Shown: piece by piece, positions 34,403 through 46,170 of the stretch
Position numbering within the stretch: position 1 is the first letter of the stretch
Layout: every line of letters begins with the position of its first letter
Source: Bisporella sp. PMI_857
Taxonomy: Eukaryota; Ascomycota; Leotiomycetes; Helotiales; Helotiaceae
Reading direction: 5' to 3'
Assembly: GCA_021307315.1 (NCBI GenBank)
Contig: JAJSPD010000109.1
Span: 44,160-108,159, forward strand
DNA length: 64,000 nt
Translations under genes and position numbers: made by a program
Notes under the pieces: generated by a model
Databases searched by the model: none
What the model saw: only the letters and a program-made list of their open reading frames with translations
What the model was told of the DNA's origin: nothing

Positions 34403-36165
34403 GGAATAGATAGCTCTCTTTACGGTGTTGGATTTCGAGTATTGGTGGAATATGGATACCCCTAAGATTACACTACACTTACCTGCCATTAGACATTAGA
34501 TCGATAATTTCTCCTTGGGTTCTTCCCACAGCTCGACATTGCCCATGCTTCAGGTATGTCACAATCGATACATTTCATGGTTTCTTTAAAATTTAATTCT
34601 ACCGTATCCAAGACTCCACATTACCCATCCCAAGGAGCCACCGAAATCAAAGTCCCATCATAATCATATATCTTTCTCGCATCTCTATATTCATAGAATT
34701 TCGCAGCAGACCCACAAGACCGCAAGTCTTAATATCCGCTAATGATTAACCAATGTGACTGTTCCGTAGTATGGCGCTCAAGCATGCCATCTGCAGTACA
34801 CAGGACTGCCTTTCAAAGTCAAGTCAGCAAGAAGTTTTCAAGAATTCCAGACTGTTAAGATTCCTTGTAAACGAGGCGGATTGACCTGTTTCGTTCCGCA
34901 AGCCGTGCACGCATGGTCCAGGGATATACACGACGTATTGCGATGCCATCTCTTCTCGACCAAGCTTCCGTTTCGTGAGGTGGAGGTGAAACAGCTTTGG
35001 CTCGTCAACTAGAGCCATATGATGAAGAGCGACTGAAGGATTAGGAGGAGGATCGTCAATGCCTGCGTATACAGAAAGCTTCGCCTCCCACGAGCTGGAG
35101 TAACGCTCCAGCCATGGTCCTGTTTTTCTTTGTCCGGGGCATCTTGGGGCTTTGCCATGACTCAAGGGGCAGTTTCATGGAAGCCCGCTCGACATCACAG
35201 TAAAAAGTTATTGAGCTTCAGGTTGACCTGCCGCGAAAATAGCCTCAACGGGGGGAGTGGGAGAGGCTCAGCAGAATTAATTTTGGAATAACAGTGTAAT
35301 TCCCGAGCATGATTACACGAAATAACAGTCTCGGATCTTTAGGGTTAGCTTCACAAAGACCTAGACCTTTAGATATTCCCGTTATACCCGATTTGGTTTC
35401 TTCCGAAGATATCACCAACAGAAGTCTGACATCCATGGGGGGGATTTCTTTTTTTCTATGTATAAGTATTCGGTGAATATCCAACCCGGACTCCGCGCTG
35501 TTGCTGTTGATGTTTGCCGCACCATCACGTCAATAGTGGGGTTGGCGTGTAGCGGGGGAGGGCTCGCCATACAAGCATCGCACGGCCTCAGGGTTGGATC
35601 TTCGCCTAAGCTAAGCTACAGCTCTTCAGCGGGGTTGTCTCCACACACAAGCTCAGGTTTAAAGATGCAAGGAAGTCGGTCCAAGGTTGCAGGTACTTGG
35701 ATAGTCAGGATCTCTGGCTAGAGCTTCTCCAGCACTATGACTTGAACGACTCAGGCTAGGTTTGAGAACTGGATAAAGACCAATTAAGCTTCCATAAAGC
35801 GGTGCGGCCACTGATTAACCACGGGTTCGTGGAAGCAGACACGTTTTCTCAAGAATTGGTTTAGCGGCGAGGTACAGCATGCATGGATGCGTTCGATCGT
35901 GGGAAGTTCAAGTTCTTAACCAAAACGGGATTACAATCTAGCTAGGCTAGCTGTGAAGTTAGTTGCATCACACGTCCCGGGATAGTAGGCTGTTCGGCTT
36001 TGGCTGACACAAAGACGGCTTCTCCAGTATGCAACGAGATACACCGTGTATATGGTTTTGAATAGCTTGGTAACAAACTAGGCAATCATTTTTTGAAACA
36101 GCCCTGGCTATAAGGCATGAACTAATGATTTTATAGTACATATCTAAACACATTTCCAGCCGCTC
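34403..36165. other. Intergenic region with one unsupported ORF
   Basis: A 113-codon minus-strand frame at 34824-35165 (contains ASQYVVYIPGPCVHGLRNE) starts with ATG but matches no family I know. It is the only candidate; the rest of the stretch is empty of features. Confidence 0.35.
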
Positions 36166-39100
36166 CTAGATCTCGTCATGTTGCGACTTTGGGTCAGCCT
36201 CCACAACTTGCTTCACAAGTGCCTGCCTAAACTGCATACTCCTGGCCCCATCGGCGGCAAGTTGCACCTTAAACGCCTCATAACTATTTCTCATATCCGT
36301 GTATTCGGCATCGGTATAGAACCGGGTTCGATTTGCCTTGAACAAATGAACACCAATATCTAGAAACGGTGGTCCTCCTCCTGAGAAAGTCATCGTCTCA
36401 TTAATGTGTGCAAAACACGCTTCTATAGCTGCTGGAATACCAGCACCTTTTTGTGACGCTTTACGCAGGTTCTTTGCTTCTTTCATTAGGGTTGGGATTT
36501 GGGCTTTCATGGCGGTACTTAAGGATGCGGCATTACACGCACCGAAGTGGGTGGTTAGGGAGTTGCTTATCAGGTTTTTGAGGTGTTTGGAAAGGAGCTT
36601 CTTGCGGCTGTGAGCTTTTCCAAACAAATTGGAAGACGTGGCAAGCTGTATTTGAGCCATTGTCGAGGAGAACCATGTGAGGTTTCCTGGAGTAGTGAGA
36701 GGTTCAAGGTTCAGATTTTCAGGCGACAGGCTGAAGAACTTAGAAATTCGTGGAAGGCGACTGGAGAGTGAGATTTTGCTCAGTGGATCAGACCAGCGGG
36801 GGCCACCCTTGCCGAAATAACAAACCTCTTGGATGAGATCATATTGTATGGAGTTGTATATGGTTTGCTCCATCTGGTGAAGCCTTTATGTTAGTTTTAG
36901 GTCGTTTGGCAAGGTCTGGGTGACTTATTTGTTGTGACTCAAACGTGGCTAGACTGGGATCAGGTACAGGGCCTTCATCTCGCACTTTTGCTGACTGGAG
37001 AAATCCTGATGCAGGTCTCCCTCCTGAGCCGAGAAGGGAGGCAAGCTCCCAAAATAATCGGGCGCGGTGTTCAAAAGGTAGCGATGCGACTATCAGATAC
37101 TGGAATCTTGCTTCCAGTGAATTTGTGACAACATTGCACGATATCGGGGAAGCTAGGATGCGTGCGGAAAGGGGAAGCCCTTCGTGTATGATCATTACAA
37201 GCGGCGGCTTTTTTGATCCATCCAGAGGCAATGCCCTACAAATAAAATTTTGCAGAGGATATCGTAGCGCAAGGACTTTGGCCAGCTTCTTGGCTTTCGA
37301 TTGGACTGTGCTCTGACCTTTTCTCATAAAACGTTTCTTGATAGTAATAGAGTGCGTCCTAAAGGCCCCAGGTGTTCCATTCCCGGAATATTTCTGTTCT
37401 AAGGTCTGAATAAAAGGTTTGACAGCCAGGCCGTGTAGAGAGCCATCGCTTCCTGTCTCATCATGGGGAAACAGGGGAGTCTCTACCATCCGGCCCCAAT
37501 TGTGGGTGAGTTTGGCGAGATCTTCAAGTCCGAGGAACAAGCATGTTGTACCAGAGCTCAGTAAACGTGATACCATAACTGGGTCCATGAAGTCAAGTAT
37601 CGAGCGACCCGGAGTCCCAAAGAAGGTGAATAGGTTGCCAAGTACGATAATAGTTTTCTCAGAATAGTATTGGAGCACATTATCTCCTGATGGTTGCAAC
37701 AGAGTTCCATGGAGGTTGATGTTATAAATGTCCAATTCTAGCAACAGGTTCTGTTCCACAAACGCCGAGAGTTGGCGAATGAACGTGCCTGGGGTACTAG
37801 CATTCACTATCAGGAGATATGAAGACTGGTGGTTGAATTTGTATTTTGGTGACACCTGGATCTGTAGGTCGGAAGACGAAACAGGGTGCAATATTGCCCC
37901 AAGTGATGACGGCCGATCGAGCGGACTATGCACATAGCTGGGAGGAGACAACATCAGGCAAAGCCAGATATGGCTTTCAGTAAATGGCTTGGTTGTCTCA
38001 GATACCTGGAATTCCTGATGGAATATGACCTTTTCCAAAGGGTCAATGCTTTCAAGGTTCCTCAAGATTTCACTACTAGCTGCGTGGTCCTTGAATTCGA
38101 AAAACGATTTGTCCGTACATATTCGAGTACCGCATGTACGGCGAAGTTGTGAGTTGATGCCATGAGGCCGGGTAGAAATATTTAACACCTATGTAGAGTC
38201 ACTTAAGAACTCTGTAATAGCATATAAGAGTATGCTTACCGTCCATTGAATTGTAAAACAGTCACCCAGTGTAACAGCTTCCACATAAACAGGATTAAGA
38301 AGCTGGAGAGGATACTGCACCGTGAATGGGCATGTAGCTTGAAACCTTGACAATCGACGGTTAATTAATGGCATGGTGCTAATGAGTTGAATTGCTTCGT
38401 TGACATGCAAACCTTGAGGATGGCGTAGGCCACTGCCTTCTGGTTTGATAAGCCCGATGATCGCGCCCGTGACCCCAACAGCCGAGAATCCTTGGACTGA
38501 CTGTACGTAGACGCCCTCTTGTTCTACATTGGGGTCTACCCAAGCGCTAGGTAGTATAGAAAGAGGTATGGGTGGATTGGTTGGCGAAGGCATCTCACCT
38601 AAAGACCTGTCAGTCGCTTTGCGCAGTGAATGTTATTTTTCAAATTACCATAGTTCTTGACTACAATATCTTGTATCATGATGTGCTCCCCAGGTTCGAA
38701 GATACCATCATCGTTCTCATCCTGCAATGCCCAGCTTTCTATCCGGAGATCATAAAGGGACTGATATGTTGAAATTCTTTCATCATCCCAAAGGACAGTA
38801 AAGCGAATAGAGCCATCTCTCCCAGGGGCGCCATCTTGCAAGAATGTTGAAGCAGGAGCACCGTCTCGCCCATTCTTGCCACCTTTTCCAGGTTTTTTAC
38901 TACGATATTGTTCACCATAGCTATAGTTTGAGCTATGAATTTCGGTGCCGTCTACATAACTATAATTGCAATAAGATTTCGAATAGCCTCAAACGATTTT
39001 AGTTCTTGAGTGTGCCGACTCACCTTGTAATTCCATCGCCTCCGCGACCCCCACGCCCACCTGCTCCTGGAACGCCATGGATACCTCGGGCTCCACCATT

Positions 39101-39740
39101 ACCACCCTGGTAAATCCATTCAAGGGCCATTAATAAACTCATATCAGCTTCTCGGACGGTGATCTCGATGTTTCCTCCATTACCACCATTACCACCATCT
39201 GTACCGTAGCCAGCACTCTATTTGTCAACTAGTGTTTAGAGTATCTGAAAAGAATTCGGCTCATACTTGCCCCCATTACCTCCGCTTCCGCCATTCTACC
39301 AAAAGAGTTATTAGCAAGAGTACTCTATACCCCCAGAGTATGAGTGTAGAGAAGAGATGGTTGCTAACTCCAGCGTCGCTCCATTGGGTGGCATCGGACC
39401 CCGAACTGCCATTCCCACCGTTTGTACCGCCTTCACCCCAACCACCGTCGCCGCCATTCCCCCCACAGGCGCTGACAAAGAGGTTATGGCCTGGTGGGAC
39501 TTCTGTTGTGTAGCCTGTCCAGTTGGAATATCCACGAACGTCGAAATACCCAGGGTTCATGGAGCGAGAAAGTTCTAAGCAGATATTTCCACTAGCCGCT
39601 CCATGGGATGGAGCTGTTGCATTGCAACCATGCCTGCCCGATCCACCAAACCATGCAGAGCAGCCGTGCTGTGTCTTGAGTTTCGAGCCATGAAAGCCAT
39701 TTTCGCCATCCGATCTTACTACCACGTGTGGGAAAGGCAT
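36166..39740 (-). CDS. Large glycine-rich DUF7932-like protein, up to 1076 aa
   Basis: Exons 39740-39369, 39295-39267, 39215-39024, 38959-38649, 38598-38240, 38188-36929 and 36873-36166. Introns of 73, 51, 64, 50 and 51 nt have GT donors; the last, 55 nt, has ATAAGT where GTAAGT is expected but keeps an ACTAAC branch and CACCAG acceptor. Without that splice the frame ends at 36839 (about 870 aa). The N-terminal third is rich in GGxGG repeats (GGNGGDGGWGEGGTNGGNG; GGNGGARGIHG) and resembles collagen-like glycine helices of the DUF7932 group. A beta-sandwich region follows (RFTVLWDDERIST; DDGIFEPGEHIMIQDIVVKN), then a large globular part (LLELDIYNINLHG; HNWGRMVETPLFP; MIIHEGLPLSARI) and a helical C-terminal end. 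There is no signal peptide. Function is unknown. The start is the ATG just before VVVRSDGENGFHG. Confidence 0.75.
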
Positions 39741-40592
39741 CAGGGGAAAGTACACTTCAGCAAACAATTGATAAGATTGAACGACGGCGCATAGATTCTG
39801 AAGTAGCTTAAAAAGTCTACTCCCTTTCACAAAGGCATATCGACGACTATCGGAGACATAATTATTTCAAAACGAATACAGAAGGGAGGAAGTTCAAATA
39901 AAGATTAGAATGTGGGGATTTACTAGTAAGGCGGGATGATCCTAAAATAACGTTTCAAAATAAGGTTGGGCGGCCTGGTCAGCTGCAAGTGCCAGGTTTA
40001 ACGGAGAGCCCTCAGACGTAAGAATCGGCGTCACATTTCACCGCTTTCAAACTATACATTGGAATGCAGTAAGTAGTAGGTAATTCAGGAACAATAATTA
40101 GCGTTAAAATTATCTTGTTCAGCTTGTTAGTTTTAATTAAATCACTCGCGCTTTTTCGTGTAGGATACGTCGAGGGCATCAACTATTATGTTGACGCCTG
40201 AGTAATTTGGGAGACTAATTCTGCGATATCTTCCTTTTTGATGGTGTTGCGGGCATCCTGGTCAATTGTAAGTGCTCGGTTTGAAAATTGTTTGGTGGGG
40301 TGTTCAGGTTATTATTATTATTTCTTTTAACGTGCTGTATCAGTCGAGGACTCTGTAGCACGGCTAGGCCCCAGACCGGCCATTTTTGAAATGCTTTTTT
40401 AAATACTTTTTGTGTATTTTAAGTAATAGCAAAATTAAGTTCTGGCAAGGCGTGTGCATAGCCCCACCACCGCTCTCGCGGGAAGAACGTCGCATTGTCC
40501 ATCAACTAGTTTCTTATCTACATGACACGCCCGCGACGATTCTTTTACAACAGACATCTAGAATATTGCACGCGTCCATTACCTACGCCACC
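39741..40592. other. Intergenic region
   Basis: AT-rich spacer between divergent genes (start codons 852 bp apart); no features beyond short poly-T/A runs. An open frame runs in from 40386 ahead of the next gene but lacks protein-like composition. Confidence 0.45.
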
Positions 40593-41720
40593 ATGCCTTC
40601 TAAAAAGAAAAACAAAAAGAATAATAAGAACAAGAACAAGAAGGTGGCAAGCAAGTCGGAGACGGGAAATGCTAATGGTCCAACATTTACATTTACCTCG
40701 CAATCAGACTGCCGACTTCTCCAGCTTCCTCTAGAGCTTCGCCGCGAGGTGTACGATTTCCTATTTATGTCAACTCGGGTCACATTTGGTAATAGGTCTA
40801 CTGGTCGAATCAAGCACAAAAAAATAAAGCCCGCATCGCATTCCCTGGCTCTGCTCCGCGTTTGCCGTCAAATCTTTGAAGAAACTAAATCTCTCTGGTT
40901 GGGACTGCTCCTCTTCAACTTTGAAAGAATCGAATACCTTCTCGATAAGCTCTCCTCTATTCCCTCACCCACGCTGTCACAAATACGTCATCTCCGCACC
41001 AGAGGACACCCTTTGATTCTACCATTCGAGGATGACGATGTCTATTACAGACTCGCATGGGCGCTTAAGTTGCTTCCTGGTTTGCGACTAGACACACTTA
41101 CGGTTCTTGGTTCATCAAGTGGCATGATCAACTATGATAATCTGGGAGGTCTGATTCAGCATGGAAACGGATGGAAGGAGCTACACTACATCACTAAAGA
41201 CTCAAGTATGCTCGGCTTCAAGAAGGAAGAACTCTTCGACGCCGACCCTTACTGGCGTCGACCTCAGCCCAGTACATGGAAGGAAATCTTACTCTCCGGC
41301 GACGGTGCCGATTCCAAAGTAGCTGTCGCCGTCTACCAAGCAGCCGAGGACAAGGCAATCGGAGCGCCCTTTAATGAAAAGAACAGTCGTCCTCTGGATC
41401 AAACTGTTGTTCCGCCGGAAACACTGGAGACTTTTGGGGTACAGGAAGATGCGCACCTTATGAGCGACGGCCAGAGAGAGAAGGAGCTACTGGTGGTTGT
41501 GAAGCGAGACCATTCTGCAGATATTGCAGAGCGTGATAGAGGTCCATATCACCAGCATGACATCAGAGAGTGGACGGATGGGATGGCGTGGCCAGCGATC
41601 AAGAGAAAGCACGTCGAATTCGATAGCGAATATGAGGACTCGGACGATGGGCTCTTCCAAGAAGAAGAACCTTTCGAGGCGGATACCTTATCATGCAGTC
41701 GACGAGTATGTTTGGGATGA
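40593..41720 (+). CDS. DUF7730/F-box-like protein, 375 aa
   Basis: The frame is open from 40386, but the ATG at 40593 lies in a near-ideal context (ACGCCACCATGC) and opens a Lys/Asn-rich, nuclear-localisation-like segment (KKKNKKNNKNKNKK). Residues about 38-110 carry the hallmark CRLLQLPLELRREVYDFLF and LALLRVCRQIFEETKSLWL, typical of fungal DUF7730/F-box-like proteins, followed by LSQIRHLRTRG. The rest is mixed with an acidic C-terminal end. The annotated frame ends in an odd Cys/Arg tail (SCSRRVCLG), whereas the +1 frame across 41679-41736 ends in PYHAVDEYVWDD, the acidic/aromatic ending common in the family. A one-base slip near 41670 may therefore have replaced the original C-terminus. 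Role unknown; protein-protein interaction is likely. Confidence 0.7.
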   Translation: MPSKKKNKKNNKNKNKKVASKSETGNANGPTFTFTSQSDCRLLQLPLELRREVYDFLFMSTRVTFGNRSTGRIKHKKIKPASHSLALLRVCRQIFEETKSLWLGLLLFNFERIEYLLDKLSSIPSPTLSQIRHLRTRGHPLILPFEDDDVYYRLAWALKLLPGLRLDTLTVLGSSSGMINYDNLGGLIQHGNGWKELHYITKDSSMLGFKKEELFDADPYWRRPQPSTWKEILLSGDGADSKVAVAVYQAAEDKAIGAPFNEKNSRPLDQTVVPPETLETFGVQEDAHLMSDGQREKELLVVVKRDHSADIAERDRGPYHQHDIREWTDGMAWPAIKRKHVEFDSEYEDSDDGLFQEEEPFEADTLSCSRRVCLG

Positions 41721-41736
41721 CACGGTCTCATTCTAA

Positions 41737-42681
41737 GGTTTGCACTGAGACAGCCTTATCTGCTTTTCTCTTAGATGAAGGATATATATAGAACGAGCAG
41801 TTACTTTTTATAAGGAATGAGCCAGAGTTGCTTCTCGAGAAAAAAAATGCTTCTTTTTATGCTCTGCCTGCATTTTCACACATGTTTTATGCAAGGACCG
41901 TGACCGGGAGGCGGATGTCAAGTGGAACTATTCGCGGCGTTTATAAATAACATTGTAGTATAAACGTAGTTCTTTAAGTGATGACTTAATCCCACTTCGT
42001 TATTTTCGTGATTTTTTCGGGGGGGCCTTGCTGCCGTAAGTTTTGTTTTGGTAGTGTATAGTATTGTAAACTAACAGTTTATAAAGTATTTGCGTTTTGT
42101 GTACTACAGTACGTGTGCTTTCGCAAAAGTTATAAAAAACAACAACAACTACTACTACTACTACAATGATGGTAATAATACACTAAAAGGCGAAATAGGT
42201 GTTGCGGGTTTGGTTAAATAACGTTAATAGTGGGGTCCATTTCTGGTCTCTTGTGGCTTGACCCCACTAGTCAGCTTGTACTGTACTACCTTCGAAGTGC
42301 CGTCAGCAATGCTTACAGGTCCTTTATTGGCCGGAACCACGACGTCGTTGTACAGAATTCAACAGTCGTTCTAGGCTTCCGTTCAAGCTGTAGGATTGGT
42401 TATGAGTAATCAGCAAAAGACTGGAATTCTAGACGGTCATGTGTCTATTCATCATCAGCGGCTTCGAGGGGGGACGCTGATCGCCTTCGTGCACGTGACG
42501 CCAATTGTTAGGAGTCACCAGGTGGGTTGTTGGGTTTATCACTTGAAGGAATCTTGATGCCTAACGTGAAAAACCCAATCAACTTAGCACATCAATCAAG
42601 AAGGACTGCTGTGGAGTGCCTGTACTGCAGTTTCAAGACAATATCAACCTTTTAAATCTTAGAGATAAATTGCGAGAGATC
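41737..42681. other. Intergenic region with AAC/ACT microsatellite
   Basis: Contains a simple repeat of AAC and ACT triplets at 42139-42163. From about 42600 the frame leading into the dynamin-like gene is open, so an undetected first exon may lie here. Confidence 0.5.
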
Positions 42682-44951
42682 ATGGATGTTCTGCCTAGCC
42701 GTGCGACTATGCTGCTCGCGGACCAGGTCCCAATTCTGGATGCAATTGACAAACTTCGAAGCTTCGGGATCGAGTCCGGAATCGACGTCCCGCAGCTGAT
42801 CGTTATAGGTGATCAAAGCAGTGGGAAAAGCTCGGTTCTAGAAGCAATTTCTGGAGCGCATTTTACAATTGACCACAAGCTCTGTACTAAATTTCCGATT
42901 GAGCTGTCGCTCCGCCAATCCAAGTCTAACAACATCAATGTTAAGGCTTCTCTTGTCTCTAGTACAACCATCAAGAGAAATGACGAAGAAAATGCTACTA
43001 TAAAATCATTCGAACGATCCGACTCTCAGCCTAATGATATCCCCCAAATCATTTCGGATGCAGAGGCACTCCTTGGGGTATCACATAACGTGGAAAGGCA
43101 GTTCTCGGACGACATTCTTAAAATAAACATTAGTGGCCCTGGATTGCACCCGCTTACAATCATTGATCTTCCTGGATTAATTCGCGGAGACGGACTTGAG
43201 CAACGCGGGGAGGCCAGGGAATTTGTTCGTGGACTTGTTGAGCGGTATGCAAGTGACAGCCGAAGCATTATCTTGGCAGTAGTTCCAGCGTCTTCGGTTG
43301 ACATTGCGACTCAAGAGTCTCATACTATAGCAAAGATGCACGACAAGAAACAGGAGAGGACGCTGGGAATTATAACGCGCCCTGATTCTGTTTTGCCCGG
43401 CCCCGAAACTGAAACCATTGTGGAAGTTGCATCGAGTGGACCGAAACTTTTGAAGAGGGGCTGGCATACAGTGAGAAACCTCTCCGCAAAAGAACGAAAA
43501 GATATATCTGGCAAGAAGCTTAAATATTCCGAAATCAGTCGTATAAGGGATGAAAAGGAAGAAGTGGACCTGAACCAAGGTTCATGGGCAAAGGTGCCGA
43601 CTTGCGATAAGGGAATTGTAACACTCCGAGAAAAGCTTAGTCGTATCTTGTTTGAGCAAGTACAAGCAAAACTGCGGGATCTCATCAAATCTGTGCGAAT
43701 ATTTAAGGAAGATCGAGCATCGCAGCTCAAAGGGATTGATAAGCCAAGAACGACACCAGAGGAGCAACGAGCGTTTCTTGTGCCAATGGCTCAAGAATAT
43801 GTTAGATTAGCCAATGCAGCAATTACAGGATCATACGAAGACCCATTCTTTGGAAAACCTGGAGATACATCCCTGCAATCGCAGAGTGCACGGCTTCGGG
43901 CTACAATCCTAGAGATGTCTAGGTTATTCAACATCGTCCTGGTGGCCTGTGGTCGTAAAATGGATATTTATGATGGAATGTCAAATGGTGACGCGTACAG
44001 TAATGTCGTTGACAAACTAGACGAAAGGGAAGACATTTTTGCGCCGGACTATGTCCCAGCTTTGGCTGAGAAATCATCGGCATTGTTTCAAGATATCAGC
44101 TCTCCCATTCTGGGTGAGAACGAGCTCCAAAGGTACCGTACTCACAGAAAACCTTTCTTAGTGAGGTGGAAAACCATAGGGGATTTTATGTGCTCGCAAG
44201 TCACTAGTTGGAGCGGGCGTGAAGGGCCTGCTGACGCAAATCCAAGTCTGGCAAAAGCACTCTTCCAAATGCAATCCAACGCATGGGTTCCGATAGTTGA
44301 AGATCACAGCGAAGCCGTCTGGACTGCAGTCGAGTCATTCGTTACTGCAGCTTGTCGTACGACCATCCCTGACTCTGTGCGACCTGGGGTAGCAGATCAC
44401 ATAATTGGACCTTCGCTTAGAGTACTTGGAGAGAAATTCAAAAGTAAATGTAAAGAAATAGTTGAAGGATTTCGACAGGTTGATCCTACGCAATTCGTTC
44501 ATTTTGAGAGCGTATCGGAAACTATATATGATGAACTTCCCGGCTCACCCGATGACCTGCTCACAAAGAACGTGAATAACAAACTCAATCAAATGCGGCT
44601 GACGTCTGCCATGAAATCTTGGCATCTTGCAAACGCTTGCCGTCGTGTAAGCAATTCCATAAGAATATAAGATCCAGAAGTCAGAAATTGACCTAGAAAT
44701 AGGACACTAGGGACGCAATGGCGCCGTCGATTCAAGCTCTTGCCATTGAATTGTATATTCGCCAAGTTCCCAGTCTCTTCTCTCCCGATACAATCATGAA
44801 ATTGACAACTGAGATATTAGCTATGGCTGCAGGAGACTCTAATGATGATATTGAACGTCGGAAAAGTTTGGCTAAAGACATTGCGGACCTGGGTGAAGCT
44901 GAAACTACGCTGACCAGACTGCTCCTTGCCAGACGTTTTCATACGTCATAA
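42682..44951 (+). CDS. Dynamin-like large GTPase (Mx/DLP type), 737 aa
   Basis: Exons 42682-44646 and 44703-44951, joined over a 56-nt intron (GTAAGC, branch TTGAC, acceptor AAATAG) that puts ACRR and DTRDAMAPSIQALAIE in phase. All GTPase motifs are present: G1 GDQSSGKSSV, the G2 threonine in CTKFPIEL, G3 DLPG (IIDLPGLIRG) and G4 TRPD in place of TKPD. The middle region and a C-terminal GED-like helix (IQALAIELYIRQVPSLFSPD) follow; there is no PH or Pro-rich domain. This is the common fungal dynamin/Mx-like type thought to remodel or tubulate internal membranes. The frame is open upstream to 42616 without ATG, so the true start could be in an earlier exon. Proximity to HET genes is typical of fungal conflict regions, but a housekeeping role cannot be excluded. 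Confidence 0.85.
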
Positions 44952-46170
44952 CACCCGCGAGAAGGTAATACGAGGATATGATAGTGATCATAGAAAGAGC
45001 ACCGTTATTATAATCTCATTCTTTAAACAATCTAATTCAGCACTACTCTTTTGAAAGCCAGTGTCCTAAGAATAATGTTTTCAAGAGGTCAATTTATGTC
45101 AGAGTCCTTCTGCACCTATTTGAGTGAAGTCCTCCGGTGGATCACGATGAAAGAAGACGCGAGACTGATACAAAGGCTTCTTGTGTCATAAGAACTACAT
45201 TACTGTACCTGCTCTATAGTAGAGATACTAGGGAATTGTGGTCATTATCTAGAGCATGTGTTTAGTAAGTGAAAGGAGTTTTCATATAGTAGAATCCAGT
45301 AGACACCTATGAAACCTCGCAACAAGTTGCCACCACAGCGCTGGCAAGTATGGCTAACAAACTGCCTAGGTTCGGTATCGATTATTGTTCTAATAGTACG
45401 GTATCACGATTACGACGATATAGCCACACAAGCCACAGAAGTCACAGCTGTACCCCATTCCTTTAAAAAGGTTATCTAAATTTTGCGACACCCATTTCGC
45501 CGATTAGAAGAGTAATAATAATAACAAAGAAACACCAGCGTCCGGTAAAAACAACGCTTTTGGCTCTGTTTCGTGCTTTCTTTCAGCCGTCGGCGTATAC
45601 CACTATCTGATTTTCCGGGATTGAAGCGATCTGGTTGGCGAATATCGGGGCACGTTGACCTTCGGTATGTGCGGGCCTGGGGTGATGTCTCTCGGGCTTC
45701 TGCTACAAACCAGGAGTCAAGGCCAGCATATCGAGCTGTCCAGGGGAGGGATAGAGAGAAGTCTCCTTGTCAGGCGTGCAGGGAAACGGTTTCTTCGGGT
45801 CAGGGTGAAGGATTCTTGGACTGCATCTGCTCGTGCTCGAAGAGGGTGTTGGGTGCCAAGCCGTCGGATTCGGACCGCGGCGTAGCACTATTCAAAGTCA
45901 AACTTGGAATATGCTATTTAGATAAATCCACCGCTGTTCTTTTCTCTTTGGATGCATTCATTAGAGAGGGAATTTGATTCTTGAAATTGGAGAAGATGCC
46001 CCATGCAGCTTTTCGCAACGGATCCGTGGCAAGCAGTCTCTTGTAGGCTGGACTGTGTTAACTGTGGTTCATAAATACGCCCCGAGGCAAGATTCTCCTT
46101 TACGGAATAATGAGCCTTATACTCCATAACATCAGCACAATATCCAACGCCGCTACATACATGTTCACTG
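44952..46170. other. Intergenic region with a Cys-rich candidate ORF
   Basis: A 134-codon plus-strand frame (45573-45977) contains KSPCQACRETVSSGQGEG and CICSCSK, a cysteine spacing faintly like the fungal DUF3716 zinc motif, but the rest of that domain is missing. It is left uncalled. Nothing else was seen. Confidence 0.35.

Noticed and set aside
45573..45977. Cys-containing ORF resembling DUF3716
   Set aside because: Only one CxxC and a CxC are present and the rest of the motif is missing.
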